7,110 nucleotides of DNA, from assembly GCA_027323595.1 (NCBI GenBank), contig DAHWBL010000118.1, positions 1-7,110 of the forward strand, in the 5' to 3' direction. Under the pieces are notes generated by a model, which searched no databases, had not been told where the DNA came from, and saw nothing but the letters and a program-made list of their open reading frames with translations. The position numbers were made by a program, and so were the translations under genes. The stretch is from Acetobacteraceae bacterium (GTDB lineage Bacteria; Pseudomonadota; Alphaproteobacteria; Acetobacterales; Acetobacteraceae). Of the stretch, positions 1 through 6,081 are shown in pieces. The first letter of the stretch is position 1, and each line of letters begins with the position of its first letter.

Positions 1-198
1 ACTTTCATAGAAACCCCGATGACCAAACCGTTTTTCGAAAATCCGACGTTTCGCAACGAGGTGTTGTCGAAGATCAAGCTTGGGCGGATCGGCACTGTTG
101 GCGATGTGATGGGAGCGGCGGTGTTTTTGGCGTCTGACGCCGCGGCGTTGATGACGGGGTCGTCGCTGGTGGTTGATGGCGGGTGGACCGCGGATTGA
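1..198 (+). CDS. Short-chain dehydrogenase/reductase (SDR), C-terminal part
   Basis: Frame 1 is open from the left edge to a TGA at 196-198 and encodes the last 65 residues of an SDR. Seen: a TPM motif near the start, then a K-L-G-R-I-G stretch, G-D-V, A-A-V-F-L-A-S-D, and the ending T-G-S-S-L-V-V-D-G-G-W-T-A. This is the standard C-terminal signature of classical SDRs, in which the segment after the catalytic helix ends in TGxxLxVDGG. SDRs are cytoplasmic NAD(P)-dependent oxidoreductases of about 250 residues. The nucleotide-binding TGxxxGxG and the catalytic Tyr-xxx-Lys lie upstream of the window, so the substrate cannot be judged. The gene ends 6 bp before the convergent TetR gene. It may be a catabolic enzyme of the neighbouring locus, but that is inference. 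Confidence 0.9.
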   Translation, partial: TFIETPMTKPFFENPTFRNEVLSKIKLGRIGTVGDVMGAAVFLASDAAALMTGSSLVVDGGWTAD

Positions 199-204
199 TT
201 TTGT

Positions 205-840
205 TCAGCGCGCGGGCGTGTGCGCGCGAAAAGCGGCGACCGCGCCGCCGAGGAATACGTCGATCCGGTCGGCGATGATGCTGTCCAGGCTGACCGGTGG
301 CAGGTTGTGATAGACGTGCTTCTGGATTGCCAGATACAGGATGCTGCCTTGCAGCGCCCAGACCTGTTGCAACTCACGTTCTTCGAGTTCGTCGTCGGAC
401 ACCTCGTCAAGTCCGGCTTCGGCCCGCAATGCATGGCAGATTTTGTAGATGATTCTGGTTTTCAGCAGGGTCAGGTAGAGCTTGTTGATCTCGCTGCCGA
501 GCAGGCCGGCATATAGGAATATCCTGATCCACTGATAATCCATGATCTTCTGCGCATATTCGGAATAGAACCGCAAAAGCCGTTCGCGCAAGCTGAGCCT
601 GGTGTTCAGCATCAGCACTTCCCAATACGGATTCCAGCGCGAGATATAGACATCGCGATAGACCCGATCGATCAGCGCATCCTTGGTGGGAAAATATTTG
701 AAGAGAAGCGATTGTGACATGCCGAGCTGACGCGCCAGCTCGCGGGTCTGGCCACCGAATCCGGTTTCGGCGAAGAAGCGTATCGCACCTTCGACGATGA
801 GTTTCTCGCGTGCTTCACGGGTCAGTCGAACTCGCGCCAC
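205..840 (-). CDS. TetR-family transcriptional regulator
   Basis: This is a 211-residue protein, a usual length for TetR repressors. The N-terminal DNA-binding domain covers roughly residues 8-58. It has the A-I-R-F-F-A-E-T-G-F helix at 19-28 and a helix-turn-helix at about 31-50, including LARQLGMSQSLLFKYFPTKDAL-like residues with the family's typical K-Y-F and K-D-A-L. The rest is a helical ligand-binding/dimerisation domain with no recognisable ligand signature. The start is GTG at 838-840, preceded by a GGAG sequence 9 bases upstream. The gene lies 112 bp downstream of the importer's binding-protein gene on the same strand, so it is probably the last gene of that operon or has its own weak promoter. 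It most likely controls the importer and/or the divergent DUF3891/decarboxylase-like pair (inference from position). The family call is firm; target and inducer are unknown. Confidence 0.93.
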   Translation of the reverse strand: MARVRLTREAREKLIVEGAIRFFAETGFGGQTRELARQLGMSQSLLFKYFPTKDALIDRVYRDVYISRWNPYWEVLMLNTRLSLRERLLRFYSEYAQKIMDYQWIRIFLYAGLLGSEINKLYLTLLKTRIIYKICHALRAEAGLDEVSDDELEERELQQVWALQGSILYLAIQKHVYHNLPPVSLDSIIADRIDVFLGGAVAAFRAHTPAR

Positions 841-938
841 TTCTGGTCACTCCACAGCCGCTGTCCCTGCCGCGTTGGCGTGGCGGGAAACCGGGTGGCA
901 GATTGCGGCGGCGGCGTCCGGCGGGCAAGTCGATATTC

Positions 939-951
939 CACCGGGGCGGTG
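939..951. repeat. Short perfect inverted repeat between binding-protein and TetR genes
   Basis: CACCG, a 3-base spacer and CGGTG form a perfect 5-bp inverted repeat. It begins one base beyond the stop codon of the binding-protein gene in the direction of transcription. There is no T-run after it on either strand, so it is not a convincing intrinsic terminator. It could be a small mRNA hairpin or half of an operator for the adjacent TetR protein. An 8-bp palindrome GTGATCAC (949-956) overlaps its right arm and the stop codon. Either may be chance in GC-rich DNA. Confidence 0.3.
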
Positions 952-952
952 A

Positions 953-2056
953 TCACTGAGGCATCGCCGCCGCCTGAGCCTCGATCGCGGCGTGGTCGTA
1001 GGCGTTGCAGCTGCTGATGAAGTCGCTGGTGTAGCCCTGGGTCGCGGGGATGGTGCCCTTCAGCGCCCCGGTCTTGACGTAGACCTCGCGCATCAGCTCC
1101 CAGCTGTCAGGGCGCATGGCGCCGGTTTCATGGCCTGGCGCCACGCCCTGCTCGCTGCTCTCGAACCAGCGGTCCATGATGTGGCGCTGGTTGCGCAGCG
1201 CGACGGCCTGATCGACGCCGCTTGGCTTGGCTGTGGGAAATTCCTGCCAGAACAAGCGGATTGCCGCATTCGGGTTGGCCAGCGCGAAATGCAGCCCCTT
1301 GGCGACCGCGCGGCACATGCCGCTGACCTGGTCCTTGTGATCGTGGATGAAGCGCTGTGTGGTGGCCAAGGTCATCGCAGCGATCTTGTCCTGGTCTGGA
1401 ATTTCCAGAGTTCGCAGCGCCATGCCGGTGTTTTCCGCCGCGCCACGCATGCCGTCCCATACCACCAGCGCGTCGAGCTGGTGGGACTGCAACGCGGTGA
1501 AGGAGGCGGCGTTCACGCCGGTGGAGACAGCGGAATATTGATCCGGGGTGATCCCGATCTGGGCGAGATGGTCTTTCACCGCGAGGCCGCCGCCGGCGCC
1601 GAACGATGCGGCGCCGATGGTCTTGCCTTTCAGTTCGCCAAAGGCGTGGATCGGTGAGTCGGCGGCCAGGAGCATGATGCTGCCGGTGTTCTGCTTCAGC
1701 GTATAGATCGCGATCGGGTCGCCGCCGCGTTCGCGCAACTGCAGGATCGATTCGGGCATGGTGATGGCGCATTCTGCTTGTCCGCTCTGCAATGCCTGCG
1801 CCGCGGGGCCGCCGCCGGAGACCCCCTCGATGGCGACGTCGAGCTTTTCCTGGGCGAAATAGCCAAGGGCTTTCGGCACGGCATACATGAATATCTCCTC
1901 GCCGACACCGATCGCGGGGTGCATCTGTACCAGCGTGACGTGGGTGATATCCGCGGCGAGGCAGCATTGGGGGGCGAGGGTGCAGAGCCATGCCAGCATG
2001 GCGCCACGCGCGGCGTGGCCGTGCATCGCGCGAAAGACATATGAGTTCATCAGCAT
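953..2056 (-). CDS. ABC transporter periplasmic substrate-binding protein (NitT/TauT, NMT1/THI5-like)
   Basis: This is a 367-residue exported binding protein for an ABC importer. Residues 1-34 look like a Sec signal peptide: a basic start, a hydrophobic stretch A-M-L-A-W-L-C-T-L-A around 19-28, and a likely cleavage after C-L-A at 34. The mature part has the layout of the SsuA/TauA/THI5-like family. It has an opening beta strand T-L-V-Q, a G-Y-F-A-Q-E segment at 65-70, a G-G-G-P-A-A-Q-A-L-Q-S-G-Q motif at 81-93, E-L-K-G-K-T-I-G at 141-148 and a D-A-L-V-V-W segment at 195-200. Family members bind nitrate, sulfonates, taurine, pyrimidine thiamine precursors or aromatic carboxylates, and the ligand cannot be read here. 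The ATG at 2054-2056 follows the permease stop by 3 bases and has a GGAG 9 bases upstream. A second in-frame ATG at 2048-2050 is possible. Confidence 0.92.
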   Translation of the reverse strand: MLMNSYVFRAMHGHAARGAMLAWLCTLAPQCCLAADITHVTLVQMHPAIGVGEEIFMYAVPKALGYFAQEKLDVAIEGVSGGGPAAQALQSGQAECAITMPESILQLRERGGDPIAIYTLKQNTGSIMLLAADSPIHAFGELKGKTIGAASFGAGGGLAVKDHLAQIGITPDQYSAVSTGVNAASFTALQSHQLDALVVWDGMRGAAENTGMALRTLEIPDQDKIAAMTLATTQRFIHDHKDQVSGMCRAVAKGLHFALANPNAAIRLFWQEFPTAKPSGVDQAVALRNQRHIMDRWFESSEQGVAPGHETGAMRPDSWELMREVYVKTGALKGTIPATQGYTSDFISSCNAYDHAAIEAQAAAMPQ

Positions 2057-2059
2057 GGT

Positions 2060-2923
2060 TCAGGACTCCGCCAGGACGGTGTGGGACCGGCGTTGCGACC
2101 AGAAGCAGGCGCGCCGCTCGGCGATGCGAACCGCGTGGTTGAGAAGATAGCCCACGGTGGCGAGGATGATCAGCACGGCGAACAGCGGTGCGATTTCCAT
2201 CGATTGGTCGTACTGGATGAGCAACATGCCAAGCCCGGCGCGCGCGCCCACGAATTCGCCCACGATCGCGCCCAGAACCGCAAGTGCGGAGGCGACGTTG
2301 AGGCCGGTGAACACGAACGGCATGGCCGAGGGGATCACGATCTTGCGCATGATTTGCAGGGGCCTTGCGTTGCAGGAGCGGGCGAGATCGAGCCGGTCCG
2401 GGTCCACCGCGTGCGAGCCCGACAAAGCGCTGATCAGCACGGGAAAGAAGGTGATGATCGCGGTGATGTAAATCTTGCCGTTGAAGCCGAGGCCGAACCA
2501 GATGACCAGAAGCGGCGCGAGCGCGACCTTGGGCAGCGCCTGGAAAGCGATGATGAAGGGATAAAGACTGCGCTCCAGCACGCGCGAGGCGCCGAGGGCG
2601 AAGCCCAGGAATGCGCCGATCGTGGCACCCAGAATCAGTCCGGCAAGTGCTTCGTAGAGGGTGACGCCGGTATGATACCAATAGCCGGCCGGGTCGGCGG
2701 GCGCGCGCCACAGCCCATCGGACAGGGCGACGAGCACCGCACCTGGTGGCGGCAGCACATATTCCGGCACGCCCAGCCGCTGCGTGGCGATGATCCAGGC
2801 GAGCAGGATGGTGGCGGTGATGAAGGGGGTGATGGTCCATTGCGGGTGGCGGCGCAGCAACGCGAGCAATGACCAGGGCGGTGTCGGGGAAAGCGTTGCG
2901 GTGTCTGCGAGAAGATCGCTCAT
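2060..2923 (-). CDS. ABC transporter permease (NitT/TauT type, binding-protein-dependent)
   Basis: This is a 287-residue inner-membrane permease with about six hydrophobic segments, near residues 31-48, 90-111, 120-145, 150-167, 200-222 and 243-264. The cytoplasmic EAA loop that docks on the ATPase lies at about 179-199 and reads DLARSCNARPLQIMRKIVIP. This matches the usual A-R-x-x-G-A...I-x-P pattern except that the normally conserved Gly is Asn. The start chosen is ATG 2921-2923. It overlaps the ATPase stop in an ATGA and has AAGGGG 7 bases upstream. The same frame stays open further upstream, but that stretch is basic, His/Arg-rich sequence lying wholly inside the ATPase gene and is not credible as protein. 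The permease works as a dimer with the downstream binding protein and upstream ATPase. The family call is firm. Confidence 0.93.
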   Translation of the reverse strand: MSDLLADTATLSPTPPWSLLALLRRHPQWTITPFITATILLAWIIATQRLGVPEYVLPPPGAVLVALSDGLWRAPADPAGYWYHTGVTLYEALAGLILGATIGAFLGFALGASRVLERSLYPFIIAFQALPKVALAPLLVIWFGLGFNGKIYITAIITFFPVLISALSGSHAVDPDRLDLARSCNARPLQIMRKIVIPSAMPFVFTGLNVASALAVLGAIVGEFVGARAGLGMLLIQYDQSMEIAPLFAVLIILATVGYLLNHAVRIAERRACFWSQRRSHTVLAES

Positions 2924-3747
2924 GACAAATCCCCTTGTGCGTTCAGCAAAGTGCGCACCTGTGCGGCGTAGGCGCCGAAGCGTTGCGTGTTGACGAGGTC
3001 GAGCGTGCGGGGGAACGGCAGGTCCACATCGATGATCGCGGTGAGCCTGCCTGGTCGCGCGGTCATGACGAAGATGCGTTGCGACAGGAAGATCGCTTCG
3101 GTGATCGAGTGGGTGACAAAGACGATGGTCTTTCCGGTTTCCATCCACAGCGCCAGCACATCGAGCGTCATCTGCTCGCGCGTCATCGCGTCCAGCGCGC
3201 CGAACGGCTCATCCATCAGCAAAATCTGCGGCTCCTGGATGAGGGCGCGCACGATCGCGGCGCGTTGCTGCATGCCGCCGGACAATTCGTACGGATAGCG
3301 ATTTTCGAATCCTTCAAGCCCCACCTTGTGCAACAGCGCGTGTGCGCGCTCGCGGTGGGGCGCGATGGGCAGGGCGCGGAACTCGATGGGCAGGAGCACG
3401 TTCTCGATGATCGTGCGCCACGGCAGCAACACCGGTTGCTGGAACACCATCGCCGCCTTGCTGCTTGGCCCGCGCAGCGGCTCGCCGTCGATGCTGAGGG
3501 TTCCCTCGGTCGGTCGGGTGAGGCCGGCGAGGGCGCGCAGCAGGGTCGATTTGCCGCAACCGCTGGGACCGACGATGGAAATCAACTCGCCCTGGAAAAT
3601 CCCGAAGCTGACATCGCTGAGCGCGGTGACGCCGCCGGCCATGCGCGCGCCGTAGCGCTTGGTCAGGCGCTGCGCGGCGAGCACGGTCTTGCGCGGGGAG
3701 TGGGCGTTCTGGGCGATGTGGTTGGGCGGCGGCTGGATGTGTGTCAC
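2920..3747 (-). CDS. ABC transporter ATP-binding protein (NitT/TauT type)
   Basis: This is the ATPase subunit that powers the importer, 275 residues from the chosen start. All ABC motifs are intact: Walker A GPSGCGKST at 60-68, Q-loop F-Q-Q-P around 102-105, signature LSGGMQQR at 155-162, Walker B ILLMDEP at 175-181 followed by the D-loop A-L-D, and the switch His in F-V-T-H-S at 213. The F-G-A-L-D and M-Q-Q-R-A variants are typical of the nitrate/sulfonate/taurine subfamily. The start is uncertain. GTG at 3745-3747 has a GAGGGG sequence just upstream and gives the usual family length. The frame also stays open to a TTG at 3802-3804, which would add 19 residues and has no good ribosome binding site. 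Its stop overlaps the permease ATG by 4 bases, implying translational coupling. It is the first gene of the operon. Confidence 0.93.
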   Translation of the reverse strand: MTHIQPPPNHIAQNAHSPRKTVLAAQRLTKRYGARMAGGVTALSDVSFGIFQGELISIVGPSGCGKSTLLRALAGLTRPTEGTLSIDGEPLRGPSSKAAMVFQQPVLLPWRTIIENVLLPIEFRALPIAPHRERAHALLHKVGLEGFENRYPYELSGGMQQRAAIVRALIQEPQILLMDEPFGALDAMTREQMTLDVLALWMETGKTIVFVTHSITEAIFLSQRIFVMTARPGRLTAIIDVDLPFPRTLDLVNTQRFGAYAAQVRTLLNAQGDLS

Positions 3748-3839
3748 GGCCCCCTCGAAGCAATGGGTATGCCAAGCTGGATCAGGCGGCCATTTAGGCA
3801 GCAAAGCATCCAGCGCGACAAGGGGTGGTGCCTGGGGCG

Positions 3840-3868
3840 TTGGGAGGTGCTGATATTATCTATATTAT
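3840..3868 (+). promoter_or_regulatory. Candidate promoter for the DUF3891/decarboxylase-like pair
   Basis: TTGGGA (3840-3845), a 17-base spacer and TATTAT (3863-3868) resemble a sigma-70 type promoter, with 4 of 6 and 5 of 6 matches to consensus. It would leave a leader of about 100 bases before the ATG at 3979. This is the only AT-rich stretch in a GC-rich divergent gap. On the opposite strand the same island contains a -10-like GATAAT, but I find no decent -35 element for it, so the importer promoter is less clear. This is a prediction by eye only. Confidence 0.35.
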
Positions 3869-3888
3869 TTGGCAGGCGTTGGCTGGCG
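3853..3888. repeat. Two adjacent direct-repeat pairs in the divergent gap
   Basis: ATATTAT occurs at 3853-3859 and again at 3862-3868 (period 9). It is followed at once by GGCAGGCG (3871-3878) and GGCTGGCG (3881-3888), a 7-of-8 match with period 10. Spacing of about one helical turn is common for sites bound by dimeric or cooperative regulators. The repeats overlap the candidate -10 element and the probable transcription start. They could be operator half-sites for the TetR protein or another regulator, but TetR operators are usually inverted rather than direct repeats, so the partner is unknown. Confidence 0.35.
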
Positions 3889-3914
3889 CACGCTGTGCAT
3901 TGCGATTGACGGGC

Positions 3915-3928
3915 GCCCCCGGCGGGGC
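3915..3928. repeat. GC-rich inverted repeat in leader of the DUF3891 gene
   Basis: GCCCC, a 4-base loop CGGC and GGGGC form a perfect 5-bp stem about 50 bases before the DUF3891 start codon. It is followed by CAATGG rather than a T-run, so it is not an intrinsic terminator. If transcription starts near 3875 it would form a hairpin in the 5' leader. I do not recognise a known riboswitch here. Confidence 0.3.
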
Positions 3929-3978
3929 AATGGTTGTGAAAGATTACCTGCTCTGTTCAACCAAATGCGAGGACCACG

Positions 3979-4764
3979 ATGATTGTACGGCAGCCCGGCG
4001 ACGGGACGATGATTCTGGTCAATCAGACCGATCATGCGAAATTGTCTGGTATTTTCGCGGCGCATTGGGGCAACGCCCGGTTTGCCACCCCTGGTTCGCG
4101 CCTGTCGATGGTGCGCGCGGCGTGTTTTCATGACAATGGCTGGCATCGCTACGAGACCGCACCGCTGTATGATGCGACGGAGCAAAGCTCGCCGAGTTTT
4201 TTTCAGGTTCCAACCTCGCAAGAGCAGCTCGACGAATTCGGCGCCGCCATCGATTGGCTCACCGGGATCGATCCGTATGCCGGGCTGCTGATCAGCCGTC
4301 ATCGCACGGGGTTGTATCGAAATCGATATGAGGCGGTCACCCAGCCGGTCTCGGTGTCGCGGACGCGCAATGATCCGCGGCTGGACGGGTTCGTGGCGCG
4401 CTATGAGGCGTTGCAGCAGCGGCAATTGGAATCGTTCGACAAGGCGCGTTTCGCGCGCGATTACCAACTGCTGCAATTCTGGGACCTGCTGTCGCTCGCG
4501 CTGTGTGTGCGCGAGCCGCGCGAGGAGATTTTCGAGCCCGTGCCGACAAGTTTTGATGGCGATGGTGGCGGGGTGAGGATGACGATGACGCCGCTCGGCG
4601 AGGGCAGGATCGGCCTTGATCCGTATCCGTTCGATGTGGCTGGTGTTGAGGGCGGATATATGTATCGGCAGGTGCCGCGTGCGTTTGCCGATGAAGCGGC
4701 GTTTCGCTTTGCCTGGTTCGGCGCCGAGCCGCGGCTGGCGCGGTTCGTGTTCGTGCCGGGCTGA
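3979..4764 (+). CDS. DUF3891-family protein
   Basis: This is a 261-residue protein without signal peptide or membrane segment, so probably cytoplasmic. I recognise the DUF3891 pattern: an M-I-V-R start, N-Q-T-D-H-A at 15-20, H-D-N-G-W at 51-55, and S-R-H-R-T-G-L at 106-112. F-W-D-L-L-S-L-A-L follows at 167-175, and a beta-rich tail contains D-P-Y-P-F. The family has no established function that I know of. The conserved H19, H51-D52, H108 and D169 are spaced like the metal ligands of HD-type hydrolases, which suggests a metal-dependent hydrolase (inference). The ATG at 3979 has GAGGA 5 bases upstream, a good ribosome binding site. The stop is 3 bases before the next gene, so the two are almost certainly co-transcribed. 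The pair reads away from the importer operon. Confidence 0.85.
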   Translation: MIVRQPGDGTMILVNQTDHAKLSGIFAAHWGNARFATPGSRLSMVRAACFHDNGWHRYETAPLYDATEQSSPSFFQVPTSQEQLDEFGAAIDWLTGIDPYAGLLISRHRTGLYRNRYEAVTQPVSVSRTRNDPRLDGFVARYEALQQRQLESFDKARFARDYQLLQFWDLLSLALCVREPREEIFEPVPTSFDGDGGGVRMTMTPLGEGRIGLDPYPFDVAGVEGGYMYRQVPRAFADEAAFRFAWFGAEPRLARFVFVPG

Positions 4765-4767
4765 GCC

Positions 4768-5721
4768 GTGGCGCTGCGTTTGCGGATCGCGGCCGATCGC
4801 TTCGAATCGGTTCGCGCGCTGGCCGACGGCAGCATCGCGCCGGAGGGAATTGAGCTCGCGTTTCAGCCGCACATGACCAACCCGGTGCGGCATCGCGCGA
4901 TGGTGACCGATCTGGCCTTCGACGTTTGCGAGCTGAATGTCTGCACCTATCTGGTGGCGCGCGACCGGGGCGTGGAGCTGACGGCGATTCCGGTTTTTCT
5001 GTTTCGCAGGTTTCGCCATGGCAACATCTTCATCAATCCGCGCTCGGGCATTCGGTCGGCGGCGGATCTGACGGGCGCGCGGATCGGCTGCCCGAGCATG
5101 GAGGCGGCGAGCAATGTGTGGATTCATGGCATTTTGCAGGATGAAGGGGAGCTGGCGCATCGGTCGGTGAACTGGGTGGTCGAGCGCGAGGAGGATATCG
5201 CCTTCACCCCGCCGCCGGATTTGCGCATGCAGCGTGCGCCGGCGGGGCAAAGCGTGGTCGAGCTGTTGATGGCCGGACAGATCGACGCGGTTTCCACGCC
5301 GCAGACGCCGCGCGAACTGCTCGCCGGCGACCCGCGGATCGGTCGGCTGTTCGAGGATTATGTCGTGCGGGAGCGGCAATATTTCGAGCGCACCGGGTTG
5401 TTCCCGATCATGCACATCACCGCGCTGCCGAGTGCGCTGGTGGCGCGCGAGCCGTGGATCGTCGGCAGTTTGATGCGGGCGTTCGAGGCATCGAAGCAGG
5501 CGGCATATGCGCATTTCAGCGATGTGCGGGTCGGCCCGCTCGCCTGGTTCGGCGCGCAATGGGAGAGCGAGCAGCGTCTGTTCGGCGCGGATGCCTGGCC
5601 GCACGGGCTGACCGACACCAATCGGCGGAATCTGGAGACGATCATCCGCTACACGTACGAACAGGGGCTGATCAGCCGGCGGATGACGATCGAGGAGCTC
5701 TTCGTTCCGACCGAAACCTGA
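4768..5721 (+). CDS. 4,5-dihydroxyphthalate decarboxylase-like protein (periplasmic-binding-protein fold)
   Basis: This is a 317-residue protein resembling the 4,5-dihydroxyphthalate decarboxylase (Pht5) family, whose members share the type 2 periplasmic-binding fold and are often labelled ABC substrate-binding proteins. Seen: an opening L-R-I-A-A-D-R-F-E-S with A-D-G-S-I-A-P-E-G-I-E-L at 19-30, and F-D-V-C-E-L-N-V-C-T-Y-L-V-A-R at 51-65. Next come A-I-P-V-F...R-F-R-H-G-N at 73-86, N-P-R-S-G-I at 90-95, and D-L-T-G-A-R-I-G-C-P at 100-109 leading to V-W-I-H-G-I-L-Q. There is no signal peptide, which favours a cytoplasmic enzyme over a transport receptor. The start is GTG at 4768-4770, 3 bases after the DUF3891 stop. 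No clear Shine-Dalgarno sequence is seen, so translation probably depends on coupling. True substrate unknown; decarboxylation of an aromatic or related carboxylate is inference from the family. Confidence 0.82.
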   Translation: MALRLRIAADRFESVRALADGSIAPEGIELAFQPHMTNPVRHRAMVTDLAFDVCELNVCTYLVARDRGVELTAIPVFLFRRFRHGNIFINPRSGIRSAADLTGARIGCPSMEAASNVWIHGILQDEGELAHRSVNWVVEREEDIAFTPPPDLRMQRAPAGQSVVELLMAGQIDAVSTPQTPRELLAGDPRIGRLFEDYVVRERQYFERTGLFPIMHITALPSALVAREPWIVGSLMRAFEASKQAAYAHFSDVRVGPLAWFGAQWESEQRLFGADAWPHGLTDTNRRNLETIIRYTYEQGLISRRMTIEELFVPTET

Positions 5722-5745
5722 CCGGCGCTCTTGTCAAACCCGTTG

Positions 5746-5768
5746 CCCGCCACAAGTGCCTGGGCGGG
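5746..5768. repeat. Inverted repeat between decarboxylase-like and lipoprotein genes
   Basis: CCCGCC (5746-5751) and GGCGGG (5763-5768) can pair across an 11-base loop. No T-run follows, so it is at best a weak Rho-independent signal or a leader structure ahead of the lipoprotein gene. A TTGTCA at 5731-5736 looks like a -35 element, but no acceptable -10 follows at the right distance. Confidence 0.25.
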
Positions 5769-5780
5769 ACGCGTGAGCCA

Positions 5781-5788
5781 AGGAGGAA
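5781..5788 (+). promoter_or_regulatory. Strong ribosome binding site of the small lipoprotein gene
   Basis: AGGAGGAA lies 4 bases before the ATG at 5793. It is the best Shine-Dalgarno match in the window and fixes the start of the small gene. The same frame is open further upstream inside the preceding gene, but that part has no comparable signal. Confidence 0.8.
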
Positions 5789-5792
5789 CCCG

Positions 5793-6071
5793 ATGAGGTC
5801 GACGAGGTGGATTTTCGCGGCGCTGGCGCTCGCCGGCTGCACCGAGGTGACGCCGATCACCACGCCGGATGGGCGGGTGGTGCAATCGATCAGTTGCGAC
5901 GGCGCGGTGCTGTCGGAGGCGGATTGCGTGGCCAAGGCGAAGGAAATCTGCCCGGCCGGCTATGATGTCGTCAGCACCGCCAAATATGACCAGTCGGTGG
6001 TGAAGATGTATCCCGGCCCGTTCCTGGCCGCGACAGTGGACCACCGCACGTTGAACGTGCAGTGCCACTGA
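5793..6071 (+). CDS. Small cysteine-rich lipoprotein, function unknown
   Basis: This is a 92-residue protein whose first 16 residues form a lipoprotein signal peptide: M-R-S-T-R, a hydrophobic W-I-F-A-A-L-A-L core, then the lipobox L-A-G-C at 13-16, with C16 the lipidated residue. Residue 17 is Thr, not Asp, so there is no obvious inner-membrane retention signal and an outer-membrane location is likely. The mature part of 77 residues has four further cysteines (C35, C45, C53, C91), enough for two disulfides, around a C-P-A-G-Y-D-V-V segment. I recognise the general type of small proteobacterial lipoprotein with a C...C...C-P-x-G-Y pattern but cannot name a function. It starts 71 bp after the decarboxylase-like gene and may have its own promoter. 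It ends 10 bp from the convergent nrdA stop. Confidence 0.85.
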   Translation: MRSTRWIFAALALAGCTEVTPITTPDGRVVQSISCDGAVLSEADCVAKAKEICPAGYDVVSTAKYDQSVVKMYPGPFLAATVDHRTLNVQCH

Positions 6072-6081
6072 CGCGCGGCGG

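Noticed and set aside
208..227. GCGCGC inverted repeat near the SDR/TetR junction as a bidirectional terminator
   Set aside because: It lies within the TetR coding end and has no T-run on either side in the needed orientation. Alternating GC runs are frequent in this genome.
1128..2840. A 570-codon minus-strand frame spanning parts of the permease and binding-protein genes
   Set aside because: It is out of frame with both recognised genes, Arg/His-rich and motif-free. The frames with intact transporter motifs explain the region.
2924..3148. A 75-residue N-terminal extension of the permease
   Set aside because: It lies inside the ATPase gene in another frame and is basic, low-quality sequence. 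ATG 2921-2923 has a good ribosome binding site and the ATGA overlap.
3748..3804. A 19-residue N-terminal extension of the ATPase from a TTG start
   Set aside because: There is no convincing Shine-Dalgarno sequence before the TTG, and GTG 3745-3747 has GAGGGG just upstream and gives a normal family length. It is not fully excluded.
3748..3978. A thiamine pyrophosphate riboswitch, considered because of the THI5-like binding protein
   Set aside because: I could not find the conserved CUGAGA and downstream core blocks in the right order on either strand.
3865..5604. A 579-codon open frame on the minus strand opposite the DUF3891 and decarboxylase-like genes
   Set aside because: Its translation is Arg/His/Pro-rich with no domain, and it lies exactly opposite two genes with clear family motifs. 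Long antisense frames are expected in GC-rich coding DNA.
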